Assembly (NCBI RefSeq): GCF_030815865.1
Contig: NZ_JAUSXI010000001.1
Coordinates: 2,356,001 to 2,420,000, forward strand
DNA: 64,000 bases
Reading direction: 5' to 3'
Source of the DNA: Arthrobacter globiformis
Lineage (GTDB): Bacteria; Actinomycetota; Actinomycetes; Actinomycetales; Micrococcaceae
Made by a program: the position numbers and the translations under genes. The notes under the pieces are model-generated. The model worked only from the letters and a program-made list of their open reading frames with translations. It was not told where the DNA came from and did not search any database. Of the stretch, positions 44,410 to 53,625 are shown in pieces (position 1 is the stretch's first letter; every line of letters starts with the position of its first letter).

Positions 44410-45788
44410 CGGCGGACTCCTTCCCTGCCCTGGATTTCGCTGATCGTAATGTCTTCAAGGGACCTGCCTTTGGTCCGTACCGCGAAGAGCAACGTGCAGA
44501 TGACCCCGACGGCAAGCACTCCTGTTGTCATGCCGAACACTCCCACGAATCCCCATTGCGTAGCGAAAATCCCGATGAGCAGCGGCGCAGTGATCGATCC
44601 GATCCGGCCGAAGGAAGAACTCAGACCCACACCCGTTGCGCGCAGCCATGTGGGGAAGACCTCAGGTGTGTAGGCGTAGACGCCGGCGTACGTTCCGTTC
44701 AGGAAGAAGGACAGCGCGATGCCCGCGGCAGTGATCCATGCCGGATCGGTCATGGAGCTAAGCCAGAATGCACTGATTGCTGAGCCGACAAGGTAAGTGG
44801 CAATCGTGTACTTGCGGTCGAACTTTTCGTTGACCCAGGCGGCACTGAAGTACCCAGGAATCTGGGCGATGTAGATGTAGAGCGAGAAGGTGAAGCTGGT
44901 GGTGACCGTCAGGCCTTTGCTGATCAGCAGCGTCGGGATCCAGGAGAAGAAGCCGTAATAGGAAAAGGTGATGACAAACCAGATCAGCCAGGTCACGGAC
45001 GTGATCCGCCACATCTGCCGGCTCCACAGGAATTTGAGCGCTTTCCCGAGAGAGAATTTTTCCGGCTCCGGCTCTTCCGCATGGTTCGGATCTACCGGAG
45101 GCAGGGACTTTCCCGTGGACGCCAGCACTTTATCTTCGAAGGCGATGACTACTCTTTCGGCCTCGGCGTGCTTGCCCTCGTTCATCAGGAAGCGCGGAGA
45201 TTCGGGGAGCGCCCGCCGCCACCAGAGCAACAAAACGACCGGGAGGAAGGTGATGACCTGAGCCCAGCGCCACCCTTCAGGAAATGCGGGGACAACGAAG
45301 CGTCCGATCAGGGCAGCGCCGACAAAGCCGAACGAAAAGAAGCCGGCCAATGCACCCAGGAACCAGCCGCGCCGATGACTTGGTACGAACTCCGAGAGGA
45401 ACGGGGCGATGATCGCGCTTTCGGCCCCGGCCCCCAGCCCGGCCAGTATCCGCATGATGAGGAAGACCTCGAAGTTCCAGGAGACTGCGGCCACCAACGA
45501 TGCGATCGCGTAGAGCGCCAAGGCGTACATCATGACCGCTTTCCGGCCGAACCTGTCGCCGAGGTATCCGGCCAGGAAGGCGCCGAAAAGAAAACCAAAC
45601 GGTGCCGCCGAGGCGACAAGACCGAGCTGGGCAGACGACAGGGAAAAGGCCTCCCTGACGTCCGGTAGGAGGAATGCGACAACGGCGTTGTCCATGCCGT
45701 CAAACGTGTAGCCGAGCCCCCCAATAAGCAATAAGGCGTAATGCGGCCTGCTCAGAGGCAGGCGGTCTAGCCTCGCGGAAAGAGACAC
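44406..45788 (-). CDS. MFS transporter (organic acid/sugar type)
   Basis: Start at GTG 45788, set by GAGGAG seven bases upstream; the ATG 30 codons earlier has no site. The 460-residue protein has 12 membrane segments, GYLGDRFGRKAVMMYALALY in the first loop, and a central polar loop. The helix-1 DGMDNAVVAFLLPDVREAF resembles the aromatic-acid/sugar importers. It heads the operon with the GAF protein and amidohydrolase. Confidence 0.85.
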   Translation of the reverse strand: MSLSARLDRLPLSRPHYALLLIGGLGYTFDGMDNAVVAFLLPDVREAFSLSSAQLGLVASAAPFGFLFGAFLAGYLGDRFGRKAVMMYALALYAIASLVAAVSWNFEVFLIMRILAGLGAGAESAIIAPFLSEFVPSHRRGWFLGALAGFFSFGFVGAALIGRFVVPAFPEGWRWAQVITFLPVVLLLWWRRALPESPRFLMNEGKHAEAERVVIAFEDKVLASTGKSLPPVDPNHAEEPEPEKFSLGKALKFLWSRQMWRITSVTWLIWFVITFSYYGFFSWIPTLLISKGLTVTTSFTFSLYIYIAQIPGYFSAAWVNEKFDRKYTIATYLVGSAISAFWLSSMTDPAWITAAGIALSFFLNGTYAGVYAYTPEVFPTWLRATGVGLSSSFGRIGSITAPLLIGIFATQWGFVGVFGMTTGVLAVGVICTLLFAVRTKGRSLEDITISEIQGREGVRR

Positions 45789-45960
45789 CCTGATCTCCTC
45801 AGAGGGCCAAAGTGAGGCATGGCCCAGCCCTGGAATGAAGACTGCCGCCATTTTAGGCCCGGGGGTGCACGCAATCAATAGTTCGCGTGACTCATGGGAA
45901 AGCTCCGTGTGTCGGAATACGTTGCCTCATCGGAGAAGGTCCGGGAAGAGGCTCCCCTCG

Positions 45961-46130
45961 GACATCCTTGAGGGATGCGACTGGCGATGAGCCAGCGCAA
46001 GGCAGTCACGGTGATCAAGGCCAGGCGACAAACGCCGATAGTGGACCTTCCGTCAACCTGGGTGAGCCAGGGTGCTGTGGGGAAAATCCCGCAGCGGACT
46101 TTCGCCTGCGATCGGCTAAATGGACGACCA
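45961..46130 (+). ncRNA. Gene-free stretch rich in hairpins, unidentified
   Basis: Several compact stems follow each other: CTGGC-GATGA-GCCAG (45981-45995), GCG-ACAAA-CGC, CCTGG-GTGAG-CCAGG (46057-46071), GGG-AAAA-TCCC (46080-46090), and CGCAG with CTGCG farther on. Such density of loops is unlikely by chance and resembles a folded RNA or intron piece. I cannot name the class, and the orientation is not certain. The rest of 45789-46204 shows no gene. Confidence 0.28.
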
Positions 46131-46204
46131 CCACGTCACCGATAGGCTCAGGAGTGTAGCGCTTTATGCCGTCGTGATGCGGCGGGTGAGCGTCAGCTCG
46201 GCGG

Positions 46205-46780
46205 TCACAAGGTCCGGGGCTGGCCTCCGGCCTCGGGAAGGGTGCAGATGTGCCCGTCGGCGTCTATGGGGTAGCCGCAGAGCGAGCAGATCGGACGCCC
46301 GGCGCCCACGACCTCACGGGTGCGCTTGGCGAATGCGCGGGCAGTGCCGACCGGCATCCGCACCAGCAGCATTTCGGTCTCGTTAGGGCCGTTCTCATCA
46401 AGGGATTCATCGTCGTCATCAGCATCGACATCGCTGATGGGGTAGGCCTCTATTACGACCTGCGCCGTCGTTGGGTCCCAACCTAAGCTCATGGCGCCGG
46501 TCCGAAACTGTTCCTGAACGGCCTCGAGCTGGTCATTATCGACAAGTTCAATGGGGGTACTCGTGGGAACGCTGAAGGGGTTGTTTTCGATGGTGATGAG
46601 CTGGTCGAGAATTTCGTCGATCTTCTCGGCGAGCAGAGCCGACTGCTGCTTCTCCAGGGCAATGCTCACGATCTGTCGCCCTGCGCGCACCTGCAGGTAG
46701 AACGTGCGCGCCCCCGGAAGGCCAATGGTGCCAACGACGACCCGATCGGGCCAGGCAAACTCGTGAACACGTGTAGGCAT
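46205..46780 (-). CDS. DUF3090 family protein
   Basis: The 191-residue protein matches the DUF3090 (TIGR03847) family of actinobacteria: it begins FAWPDRVVVGTIGLPGARTF and ends with a CxxC zinc-ribbon-like element (ICSLCGYPIDADGHIC) after RMPVGTARAFAKRTREVVGA. The family's function is unknown. Its usual neighbour is an MSMEG_4193-type phosphatase; here a decayed copy of that gene lies directly upstream. An acidic linker, DADDDDESLDENGPNETE, lies before the C-terminal domain. Confidence 0.88.
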   Translation of the reverse strand: MPTRVHEFAWPDRVVVGTIGLPGARTFYLQVRAGRQIVSIALEKQQSALLAEKIDEILDQLITIENNPFSVPTSTPIELVDNDQLEAVQEQFRTGAMSLGWDPTTAQVVIEAYPISDVDADDDDESLDENGPNETEMLLVRMPVGTARAFAKRTREVVGAGRPICSLCGYPIDADGHICTLPEAGGQPRTL

Positions 46781-46804
46781 GTCAGTATTTTAGGCACGTG
46801 AGGT

Positions 46805-47160
46805 TCATGGTGCCTTTTGCCCTGCACCGCCTCCCACGAGTGCATCGCCAGGGGGACGCCGTTCGACAGCCACGACAGGTCGCCCCCTTCGGTGTTGGCC
46901 GCATAGACGCTCGTCGACTTACGCCGCAGGCACGATCGGTACGGAGCGGGGGCCCACGGTTAATGCGCTGGAACAGGTCAAGGTGCATGCCGAACGAGTC
47001 GGCGAGGATTGACTTGATGATCTCACCGTGACTCACCGCCACTCACACGGCCCCTAGCCCGTACTCGGCTTCGAAGGCTGTATCGGGGCATCGAATCGCT
47101 GCCACCGACCGAGCCTGCATCGCTGCGATGGATTTACCGTCGGAAAGATGACGGCGGACA
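46805..47160 (-). pseudogene. Decayed MSMEG_4193-family histidine phosphatase
   Basis: The C-terminal third of a TIGR03848-type phosphatase is visible: SIAAMQARSVAAIRCPDTAF then EYGLGAV, a TGA where family members have Trp (GAVWVAVSHG), then AVSHGEIIKSILADSFGMHL and FQRIN. After that, the homology shifts frame, and the end reads GDALVGGGAGQKAP. The N-terminal part with the RHG motif is gone. A nonsense codon, a frameshift and a truncation make it non-functional. Adjacent to DUF3090, its normal partner. Confidence 0.75.
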
Positions 47161-47632
47161 GGTCGCGGACCGGCTCGGGCAGACGGATCGAATCCTGATC
47201 TGCCTTCAGCCACCGGGTCTCCTGCAACTGCTGTCATGCTTCCACCGTCGCGCGGAGAGCATGCCGTATCAACGCCCAAATCACAGACTTAATCACAAGC
47301 CGAAACGCCAATAGTTGTGATTCCGTCGTGCTGGGACGTCTTGGGCCTTATTGCCGTCCGGTGCTCGATAGGGCGAGGTGCGGGTCATGCCCTCTTCGGT
47401 TGTCTCGACAATGAGATGTTCGAAGGAGGTCGCAATCGCTATGACGCTCACTGAACCCCAGCCCTTGGCCTGCACCGCACATCAATGCCCGCCCAAGCTC
47501 GTGCGGCGGGTTCCGGCTCAACCCGGAAATTGGTGCCATGGGGGATGGCAGTGCACGGTGAGGCAGGACTCGTTCTGGCGAAGGGCGGCTGCACCTCGCT
47601 TGGCCAAAGCAGAGAAATGCTCACAAAAAGGG

Positions 47633-47653
47633 GGTGTGGACAGTGTCCACACC
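47633..47653. other. 21-bp perfect palindrome
   Basis: GGTGTGGACA, a central G and TGTCCACACC form a perfect dyad (47633-47653). A partial second copy, GTGTGGACA, lies at 47801-47809. Both flank a tRNA-like 3' end. A recombination or regulator site is possible; no nearby gene explains it. Confidence 0.5.
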
Positions 47654-47738
47654 TTGGGCTTCGGATTCGGTTGTACCGGTATCGGACAGGGCCGGATTGT
47701 GGATGTTTCTGGGGGAGTGGCGGATTTTCAGAGGGAGC

Positions 47739-47764
47739 GGCTGGTTCGAGTCCCACCTCGGGCA
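47739..47764 (+). tRNA. tRNA-Leu-like 3' end fragment
   Basis: CTGGTTCGAGTCCCACC followed by TCGGGCA matches the T-arm and 3' acceptor half of an actinobacterial tRNA-Leu (5' partner GCCCGAG). The upstream bases GAGTGGCGGA (47715-47724) resemble the start of such a tRNA, but the middle and the pairing T-stem are missing, so it is not functional. It may be the remnant or attachment end left by an integrated element. A rho-independent terminator follows. Confidence 0.4.
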
Positions 47765-47824
47765 CGTGTTTTCCCTGTTCAGGGGCTTATGAGCCTCTGA
47801 GTGTGGACAAACTGTTCACTTGTG

Positions 47825-47845
47825 GGCCCCTTCGGGGGCCTTTTT
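47825..47845 (+). terminator. Classical rho-independent terminator
   Basis: GGCCCC-TTCG-GGGGCC followed directly by TTTTT (47825-47845): stem, stable UUCG loop and T run. It lies about 60 bases after the tRNA-Leu-like fragment, where a tRNA terminator would be expected. Confidence 0.85.
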
Positions 47846-47910
47846 CTATTGGTGGCCGGTGCTGTGGCCGGCTGGCTCCTTCCTTCTCTGGTCGGCGGTC
47901 TTGGTGCTTG

Positions 47911-48234
47911 TTACCTGTTCATGGACGTGACTGGCTGGGGCAACATGACCTGAGAAAATTTCTGGTGGGATTTCTTTTCTTGGTTGTTGGGTGTTCACCA
48001 GGCTTCTCCTTATCGGTTCGTGGTTGCTGTTCTGCCTGTTCATGGTGGGTCTGGGGGAGTGCGACATGGCTTGCGGCCAGCTGTTCGAGAATCGCTTCTG
48101 CCGGGCTCCCGACGCTGCTCTGACACCGGTTTCGCGCCCGGCTTGGAGCCGGCATCGCCGTATATGTGGCCCATCAAGGTCGCACCACCTTTCATCCTGC
48201 ACCCTGTGTTTTTGGGGACGTTACCTGTTCATGG
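47911..48234 (+). repeat. Direct repeats of TTACCTGTTCATGG in a gene-free region
   Basis: TTACCTGTTCATGG occurs exactly at 47911-47924 and 48221-48234, with a partial copy CCTGTTCATGG at 48035-48045. The region 47846-48427 contains no gene I can support. The repeats could be recombinase-arm sites or the footprint of a lost element; nothing more can be read. Confidence 0.45.
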
Positions 48235-48427
48235 CTACGTTCGGCGTCTACTGCATGACGCTGTACTCTCGTTGCCCGCCGTCTTTGAGCCGCTGCTGGC
48301 GGGCTGGTCTTTCATGTTCGTTCATGGCCAACCTCCTGGATGACTACATGACGGAAGGTGAGGCGCCGAAGCGCCCTTGGCCGTAAGAAGGCATGCTGCT
48401 GCCCCTGTCGCGCTGTCGTTAGGGAAC

Positions 48428-48540
48428 GCGCCATAGGTGTCAGGCTGTCATCTAGAAATTTCTTGGGTCAGTGTCAGAAATGGATAAAGGGAGCCTTGTT
48501 CGGACGCTTCTAGGGCCTCTTCCTGACGTCAGGTTGGGGT
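48428..48540 (+). repeat. res-like site, left of the MobA module
   Basis: Four blocks are shared with 53425-53595: GCGCCATAGGTGTCA (48428-48442; 14 of 15), TTCTAGGGCCT (48508-48518), CCTGACGTCA (48522-48531) and GTCAGGTTGGGGT (48528-48540). CCTGACGTCAGG is itself a 12-bp palindrome. The TGTCA-type half-sites resemble the subsites of Tn3-family resolvase recombination sites. Confidence 0.5.
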
Positions 48541-48657
48541 CTAGTTCAACCGGACAACCGAGGTGCCATGCATTGGTCCGCAGCAATCGCACGGCCCCCG
48601 GTGGTGAATGGGGCTCCAGACGCCGTTGGTGGTAGCTCGGACTGTGAGAGGCGCTAG

Positions 48658-48672
48658 CTAGATATCTAGATA
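48658..48672. promoter_or_regulatory. AT-rich overlapping palindromes, candidate MarR operator
   Basis: CTAGATATCTAG (48658-48669) and TATCTAGATA (48663-48672) are overlapping perfect dyads in an AT-rich patch, about 270 bases before the MarR gene. MarR proteins favour such short AT-rich dyads. Distance from the start makes assignment uncertain. Confidence 0.4.
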
Positions 48673-48939
48673 TATTTTCGCTTACGCTCGCTTCCTCTTG
48701 GCGAAGATTGGAAGCCAGTGCAGTTACGCAGAGGATCCCGGGAAGGTTCCTGCATGCGGCTAGCAGCGTAGGAGCCGCGATCGGTCTTGCAGTTTTGCTA
48801 GACTTCTAATAATATTGAGGACAGGATCTTGAGGCCAGAGTGCGAATGCCGGCAGGAGAGAACGAGGCGCGGGGGCCGGAATGCGACCCTCGGGGCCGCA
48901 TTCAGCAGGAACCACAACTAAAGGAGCTTCGACCAGACG

Positions 48940-49491
48940 ATGACCGAGTTGCCACCCCACGGCGAAGTAAAACTCAGTGGCGCCGACTTCGAAAAGCTCG
49001 CTAACCTCTCCACGAGAGAGATGTTTCCTGAGTACGACGCGGCCGCGATGGCCCTGTGCTTCAACCTGATACGTCTGGCCAACAGAATCACGACCGACCT
49101 CGAAGTCCGTGTCCATCGCCCGGAAGGCCTCAGTTTTTCAGCGTTCAGGCTTCTATTCGCAATCCGAGCTGTTGGGGCAGGACATCCGAACGAACTGGCA
49201 AGGCTGTCGAGCGTTTCAACCGCTTCCATGTCGAGCTTGCTTAACACCCTTGAGAAGTATGGGCTGGTGAGCCGAGAGGCGGACACCGCAGATAAGCGCA
49301 AAACGCTTGTTCGGCTCACTCCACTCGGCGAGGCACGCGTAACAGAGCTCACGCGCAAGAACAGTCTGCGCGAAAGCGATTGGGCAGACGGGCTCACAAG
49401 CACCGAGGCAAGCATCCTGAGTGAACTGTTGCGGAAGCTTCTACAACACCACCCTCCTCGTTCCCAGGACAGGCGCCTCGAATCCGAATAG
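48940..49491 (+). CDS. MarR-family transcriptional regulator
   Basis: The 183-residue protein has a MarR winged-helix domain (LSFSAFRLLFAIRAVGAGHP, NELARLSSVSTASMSSLLNT, and the wing SREADTADKRKTLVRLTPLG). The RADxxDKR motif of the wing is seen as readily as in phenolic-acid sensors. It lies 316 bases before the MobA-type hydroxylase in the same direction and probably controls it, with a hydroxybenzoate as ligand. The gap between the two (49492-49807) holds no other gene. Confidence 0.86.
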   Translation: MTELPPHGEVKLSGADFEKLANLSTREMFPEYDAAAMALCFNLIRLANRITTDLEVRVHRPEGLSFSAFRLLFAIRAVGAGHPNELARLSSVSTASMSSLLNTLEKYGLVSREADTADKRKTLVRLTPLGEARVTELTRKNSLRESDWADGLTSTEASILSELLRKLLQHHPPRSQDRRLESE

Positions 49492-49807
49492 GCCCTGATT
49501 TGCCCACATACCACCCAGAACGTTCGGCTGGTTCACTGCAACTGGACGAGTACCATCATCGACCAGAGGCAATGAACCGGGGCATCACCAGGAGATCCGT
49601 TCCGGGGATCGTCGGGCTCCACCCGCCTCGCTACATCTTCCAGTTCAGCTTGCCGTCACGGTGAAGGAACGCAACAAGTAGCAGTAACAGGGGACAGGTC
49701 CCATGGAGAGCACCGCCCAGGCAGGTGCGGACAGTCAAATGTCAGATACCACGCGTCCAGTTCTGAGGAGCTTCGACGCTAACCGCTTACAACGAAGTGA
49801 GGAATCC

Positions 49808-51727
49808 GTGCAGTTTCACCATCACGGTTACGTATCCGGGGACCCCCGGGTCCAGCCGGCAGCAGGAGTAGGCACTAACAGGCCGGCTGAGCTTCCGGAT
49901 GAGGTCGATGTCTTGATTGTCGGCACAGGGCCTGCCGGCATGCTCGCGGCCGCGCAATTGTCCCAGTTCCCAAATGTCACTACCCGGATTGTGGAGCGCC
50001 GGCCCGGAAGGCTCGCCATTGGCCGGGCAGACGGGATCCAGACCCGCACAGTCGAGACCTTTCAGGCCTTCGGGTTTGCCGAGAGGATCATCGCCGAGGC
50101 CTACCGGATCACCGAGACGGCGTTCTGGAAGCCGGACCCAGCGGACCCCTCCCGCATCATCCGCACTGCCCGCACCCCGGATGACCCCGCCAGAATCAGC
50201 GAGTTCCCCCACCTCGTCGTTAACCAAGCCCGCGTGCTGGATTACTTCGCCGAGTTCATGGCAACCTCGCCCACACGCATGTCCCCCGACTATGGCTTCG
50301 AGTTCCGTTCCCTCAACGTCGCGGACGAGGGGGAGTACCCCGTCACCGTGACCCTTCTCCACACCTCCGGCCCCCACGAGGGCCGGGAGCGAACCGTCCG
50401 GGCCAAATACGTTGTCGGTGCGGACGGCGCACGCAGCAAGGTACGGGAGTCAATCGGTTGCACCCTCGCCGGAGACCAGGCCAACCACGCCTGGGGCGTC
50501 ATGGATGTCCTGGCCGTCACCGACTTCCCGGATATCCGCCTCAAATGCGCAATCCAGTCCGGTGTAGGCGGCAGCATCCTTCTGATCCCGCGCGAAGGAG
50601 GCCACCTCTTCCGTATGTACGTTGATTTGGGCGAGGTGGATACTAACAGCAAGGGCGCAGTGCGCAGCACCTCTGTCGAGGAGATCATCGACAAGGCCAA
50701 CGCCATCCTCCACCCCTACACCCTCGACGTCCGCAACATAGCCTGGCACAGCGTCTATGAAGTGGGCCACCGCCTCACAGACCGCTTCGACGACGTCCTG
50801 CCGGAGGACCGCGGCACCCGCACACCGCGCGTGTTCATCACCGGCGACGCCTGCCACACCCACAGCGCCAAGGCCGGCCAGGGCATGAACGTCTCAATGC
50901 AGGACGGCTTCAACCTGGCCTGGAAGCTCGGCCACGTCCTGGAAGGCCGCAGCCCCGAAAGCCTGCTGTCCACCTACTCAGCCGAACGCCAGGTGGTCGC
51001 GCAGAACCTCATCGACTTCGACAAAAAGTGGTCCACGCTCATGGCGAAGAAACCGGAGGACTTCGAAAACCCCTCGGACCTTGAGGACTTCTACGTCCGC
51101 ACCGCCGAATTCCCCGCCGGCTTCATGACCCAATACGCCCCGTCCATGCTGGTCGGTACCGCAGACCACCAGGACCTTGCCACCGGTTTCCCGGTGGGCA
51201 AGCGTTTCAAGTCCGCTCCGGTGATGCGCGTAGCTGACGCCAACCCCGCACACCTGGGCCACCATGCCACCGCGGACGGTAGGTGGCGGATCTACGTCTT
51301 CGCCACTTCCGCGCAGCCAGGCACCGGCTCCGCCACCGATCTGCTGGCCGAATGGTTCGCCAACGCGCCGGAATCGCCGCTCGCCGCGACCCCCGCAGAG
51401 GCAGACCCGGACGCCTGGTTCGACGTGAAGGTGATCTACCAGCAGGACCACACAAGCGTGGACATCGCTGCCGTTCCGACAGTCTTCAAGCCGCAGGTGG
51501 GCCCATTCAAACTGACCGACTACGAGAAGGTCTATGCCACAGACCCGAACGCGGACATCTTCGAGCTGCGCGGCCTGGACCGCGGCGGCGTCGTCGTCGT
51601 CGTGCGCCCGGACCAGTACGTGGCAAACGTCCTGCCGCTCACGGCAACAGCCGACATCGCCGCGTTCTTTGCACCCCTCCTGCAGCCACGGCGGACGGAG
51701 GAGCTCTCATCCTCCGCCCCTGCCTGA
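49808..51727 (+). CDS. mobA: 3-hydroxybenzoate 4-monooxygenase (MobA-like) flavoprotein
   Basis: The start is GTG 49808 (MQFHHHGYVSGDPRV), with GTGAGG five bases upstream, giving 639 residues, the same as characterised MobA. Upstream ATGs at 49703 and 49739 add non-homologous residues. The FAD fold is GTGPAG (39-44); the second motif is FITGDACHTHSAKAGQGMNV; a C-terminal thioredoxin-like domain follows. The class hydroxylates phenols with NADPH and O2; the 3-hydroxybenzoate to protocatechuate reaction is likely but phenol-type substrates are not excluded. A MHS transporter follows. Confidence 0.88.
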   Translation: MQFHHHGYVSGDPRVQPAAGVGTNRPAELPDEVDVLIVGTGPAGMLAAAQLSQFPNVTTRIVERRPGRLAIGRADGIQTRTVETFQAFGFAERIIAEAYRITETAFWKPDPADPSRIIRTARTPDDPARISEFPHLVVNQARVLDYFAEFMATSPTRMSPDYGFEFRSLNVADEGEYPVTVTLLHTSGPHEGRERTVRAKYVVGADGARSKVRESIGCTLAGDQANHAWGVMDVLAVTDFPDIRLKCAIQSGVGGSILLIPREGGHLFRMYVDLGEVDTNSKGAVRSTSVEEIIDKANAILHPYTLDVRNIAWHSVYEVGHRLTDRFDDVLPEDRGTRTPRVFITGDACHTHSAKAGQGMNVSMQDGFNLAWKLGHVLEGRSPESLLSTYSAERQVVAQNLIDFDKKWSTLMAKKPEDFENPSDLEDFYVRTAEFPAGFMTQYAPSMLVGTADHQDLATGFPVGKRFKSAPVMRVADANPAHLGHHATADGRWRIYVFATSAQPGTGSATDLLAEWFANAPESPLAATPAEADPDAWFDVKVIYQQDHTSVDIAAVPTVFKPQVGPFKLTDYEKVYATDPNADIFELRGLDRGGVVVVVRPDQYVANVLPLTATADIAAFFAPLLQPRRTEELSSSAPA

Positions 51728-51930
51728 CATGGCCACCGCGCACACAGCCACCACACCACCCTCAGTCCCGGACGAACACCTGGGACTGCAAGAACGCCGG
51801 ACCCCGAGCGGCACTACCGCGAGCACTCCGGTGATTCCGGCCACCGCCCGACAAAGCCGTTAAGGCTCCACCGGCAAAGCTGCACCAGTTAGATCCCCGG
51901 GGCTACCCCGCTCACACCACCTGGAGAACC

Positions 51931-53319
51931 ATGAGCACGTCCGCAACTCACAGCGCGACCGCAAACCAACGCCGCGTCGCCTTCGCCACCGTCATCGGCA
52001 CTACCGTCGAATGGTACGACTTCTTCATTTACGCCACCGCGGCAGGCCTGGTATTCGCACAGTTGTTCTTCGAACCCGCCGGCGCCTCCATCGGGCTGCT
52101 ATTGTCCTTCGCCTCCGTCGGCATCAGCTTCCTCTTCCGGCCCCTCGGTGCCTTCCTGGCCGGCCACTACGGCGACAAAATAGGGCGCCGGGCCATGCTC
52201 GTGCTAACACTCATCCTCATGGGCGCCGCAACCACTTTGATCGGCGTCCTGCCGACCTACGCGACCGCCGGTGTTGCCGCCCCGGTCATGCTCCTTCTGC
52301 TGAGGATCCTGCAAGGCATCTCCGCGGGCGGTGAATGGGGAGGTGCCGTCCTGATGGCAGTTGAGCACGCCCCCCGCGACCGCCGAGGCAGGGCCGGGGC
52401 ATTCCCCCAACTGGGCGTTCCACTAGGGCTGCTGCTGGCCACCGGCGTTACAGCGCTCATGACCGGCCTAGTCTCCCCGGGAGCCGCCTTCCTCGAATGG
52501 GGATGGCGCGTACCCTTCCTGCTGAGCATCGTGCTCATTGTGGTCGGCTACTTCGTACGCCGCGCGGTGGACGAATCCCCCGTTTTCCAGGAAATCGCCG
52601 CAGCCAAAAAGCAGCCTAGGATACCGATCGTGGAGCTGTTCCGCCGCCACGGACTGCTCGTGATCATTGCCGCCCTGATCTTCGCAGGTAACAACGCTGC
52701 AGGGTACATGGCCACCGGAGGATTCATCCCCAGCTACGCCTCCAGTCCCGCCGTCGGTCACGCACGCACTGACGTCCTCGTCGCAATCACTTACGGTGCC
52801 GCCATCTGGCTCGCCTTCACCTACCTTGCCGGATACCTCTCGGACAAGATTGGCCGCAAGAAGACGTATTTCATAGGGTTCGGAGCCCAACTGCTGGCGT
52901 GCTTTCCGCTCTTCTGGATGATCAACACCGGTTCCCTGCCGATGCTCTACTTGGCGCTGACCATCTTTAGCTTCGGCCTGGGACTCGCTTACGGGCCGCA
53001 GGCTGCCCTGTACTCGGAAATGTTCCCAGCCTCGGTGCGCTTCTCCGGCGTCTCCATCTCCTACGCCCTGGGTGCGATCCTCGGCGGGGCCTTTGCCCCG
53101 ACCATCGCCACAGCCCTGGTGCAGGCCACAGGTGGAACCGAGGCCGTTTCCCTGTATCTCGTGGGTATGACCCTAGTCTCCTTTCTGGCCGTCTCTCTCG
53201 TGCGTGACCGCTCCGGCATGGACCTTTCCATCCGGAATCAGGCCCAACAGGAAGTTGGAGCGCTCGTCTTTGACCGGCGCACCCCCGACACCTCAAATGA
53301 GCCCGTCCGCACCAACTGA
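51931..53319 (+). CDS. MHS-family MFS transporter (hydroxybenzoate/shikimate type)
   Basis: The 462-residue protein has 12 membrane segments and the MHS signature GTTVEWYDFFIYATAAGLVF with GHYGDKIGRRAMLVLTLILM. A GGAG lies 5 bases before ATG 51931. It follows the MobA-like gene by about 200 bases and probably imports its hydroxybenzoate. A hairpin terminator follows the stop. Confidence 0.86.
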   Translation: MSTSATHSATANQRRVAFATVIGTTVEWYDFFIYATAAGLVFAQLFFEPAGASIGLLLSFASVGISFLFRPLGAFLAGHYGDKIGRRAMLVLTLILMGAATTLIGVLPTYATAGVAAPVMLLLLRILQGISAGGEWGGAVLMAVEHAPRDRRGRAGAFPQLGVPLGLLLATGVTALMTGLVSPGAAFLEWGWRVPFLLSIVLIVVGYFVRRAVDESPVFQEIAAAKKQPRIPIVELFRRHGLLVIIAALIFAGNNAAGYMATGGFIPSYASSPAVGHARTDVLVAITYGAAIWLAFTYLAGYLSDKIGRKKTYFIGFGAQLLACFPLFWMINTGSLPMLYLALTIFSFGLGLAYGPQAALYSEMFPASVRFSGVSISYALGAILGGAFAPTIATALVQATGGTEAVSLYLVGMTLVSFLAVSLVRDRSGMDLSIRNQAQQEVGALVFDRRTPDTSNEPVRTN

Positions 53320-53322
53320 TCA

Positions 53323-53345
53323 AGCCCCCGCTTAGCGCCGGGGCT
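53323..53345 (+). terminator. Hairpin after the MHS transporter
   Basis: AGCCCC (53323-53328) pairs with GGGGCT (53340-53345) with a short loop, four bases after the transporter stop. No T run, so only moderately certain. Confidence 0.5.
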
Positions 53346-53406
53346 AACAGAACCTCAGAGACGGAACGTGTCTACAATCAGTCGGGAAACCGTCCCTCCA
53401 AAACCA

Positions 53407-53595
53407 TCAACCTGTCACATTCAGTTCTAGGGCCTTTGTTGGAGCAGGTCAGGATACTTGGCCCATTGGATGTCAGGTTGGGGTGCACCGCACCTGACGT
53501 CACGCCCACGCTGCACGCCGTCTCAGAAATGTCTGGAGCCGCGCGGCAGTCTCTGGCTGTGCGGCAGCGCTAAGTTGCTTGCGCCCTAGGTGTCA
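53407..53595 (+). repeat. res-like site, right of the MobA module
   Basis: Contains a 35-base copy (53407-53441) of the repeat upstream of the dead resolvase (29 of 35 identical), and the blocks shared with 48428-48540. GTCAGGT (53472-53478) and ACCTGAC (53492-53498) form a 7-bp inverted pair. No gene is seen in 53346-53625. Confidence 0.55.
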
Positions 53596-53625
53596 TCATC
53601 TAACCAGCAGAAAATGCCCTCGTTA

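Noticed and set aside
47739..47764. Functional tRNA-Leu gene
   Set aside because: D-arm, anticodon arm and a paired T-stem are missing; only the 3' portion is recognizable.
47911..48234. CRISPR array
   Set aside because: The repeats are only 14 bases, irregularly spaced by over 100 bases, and no cas genes are present.
41333..53595. Complete Tn3-family transposon
   Set aside because: No transposase and no 38-bp terminal inverted repeats were found; only the resolvase remnant and res-like repeats support it.
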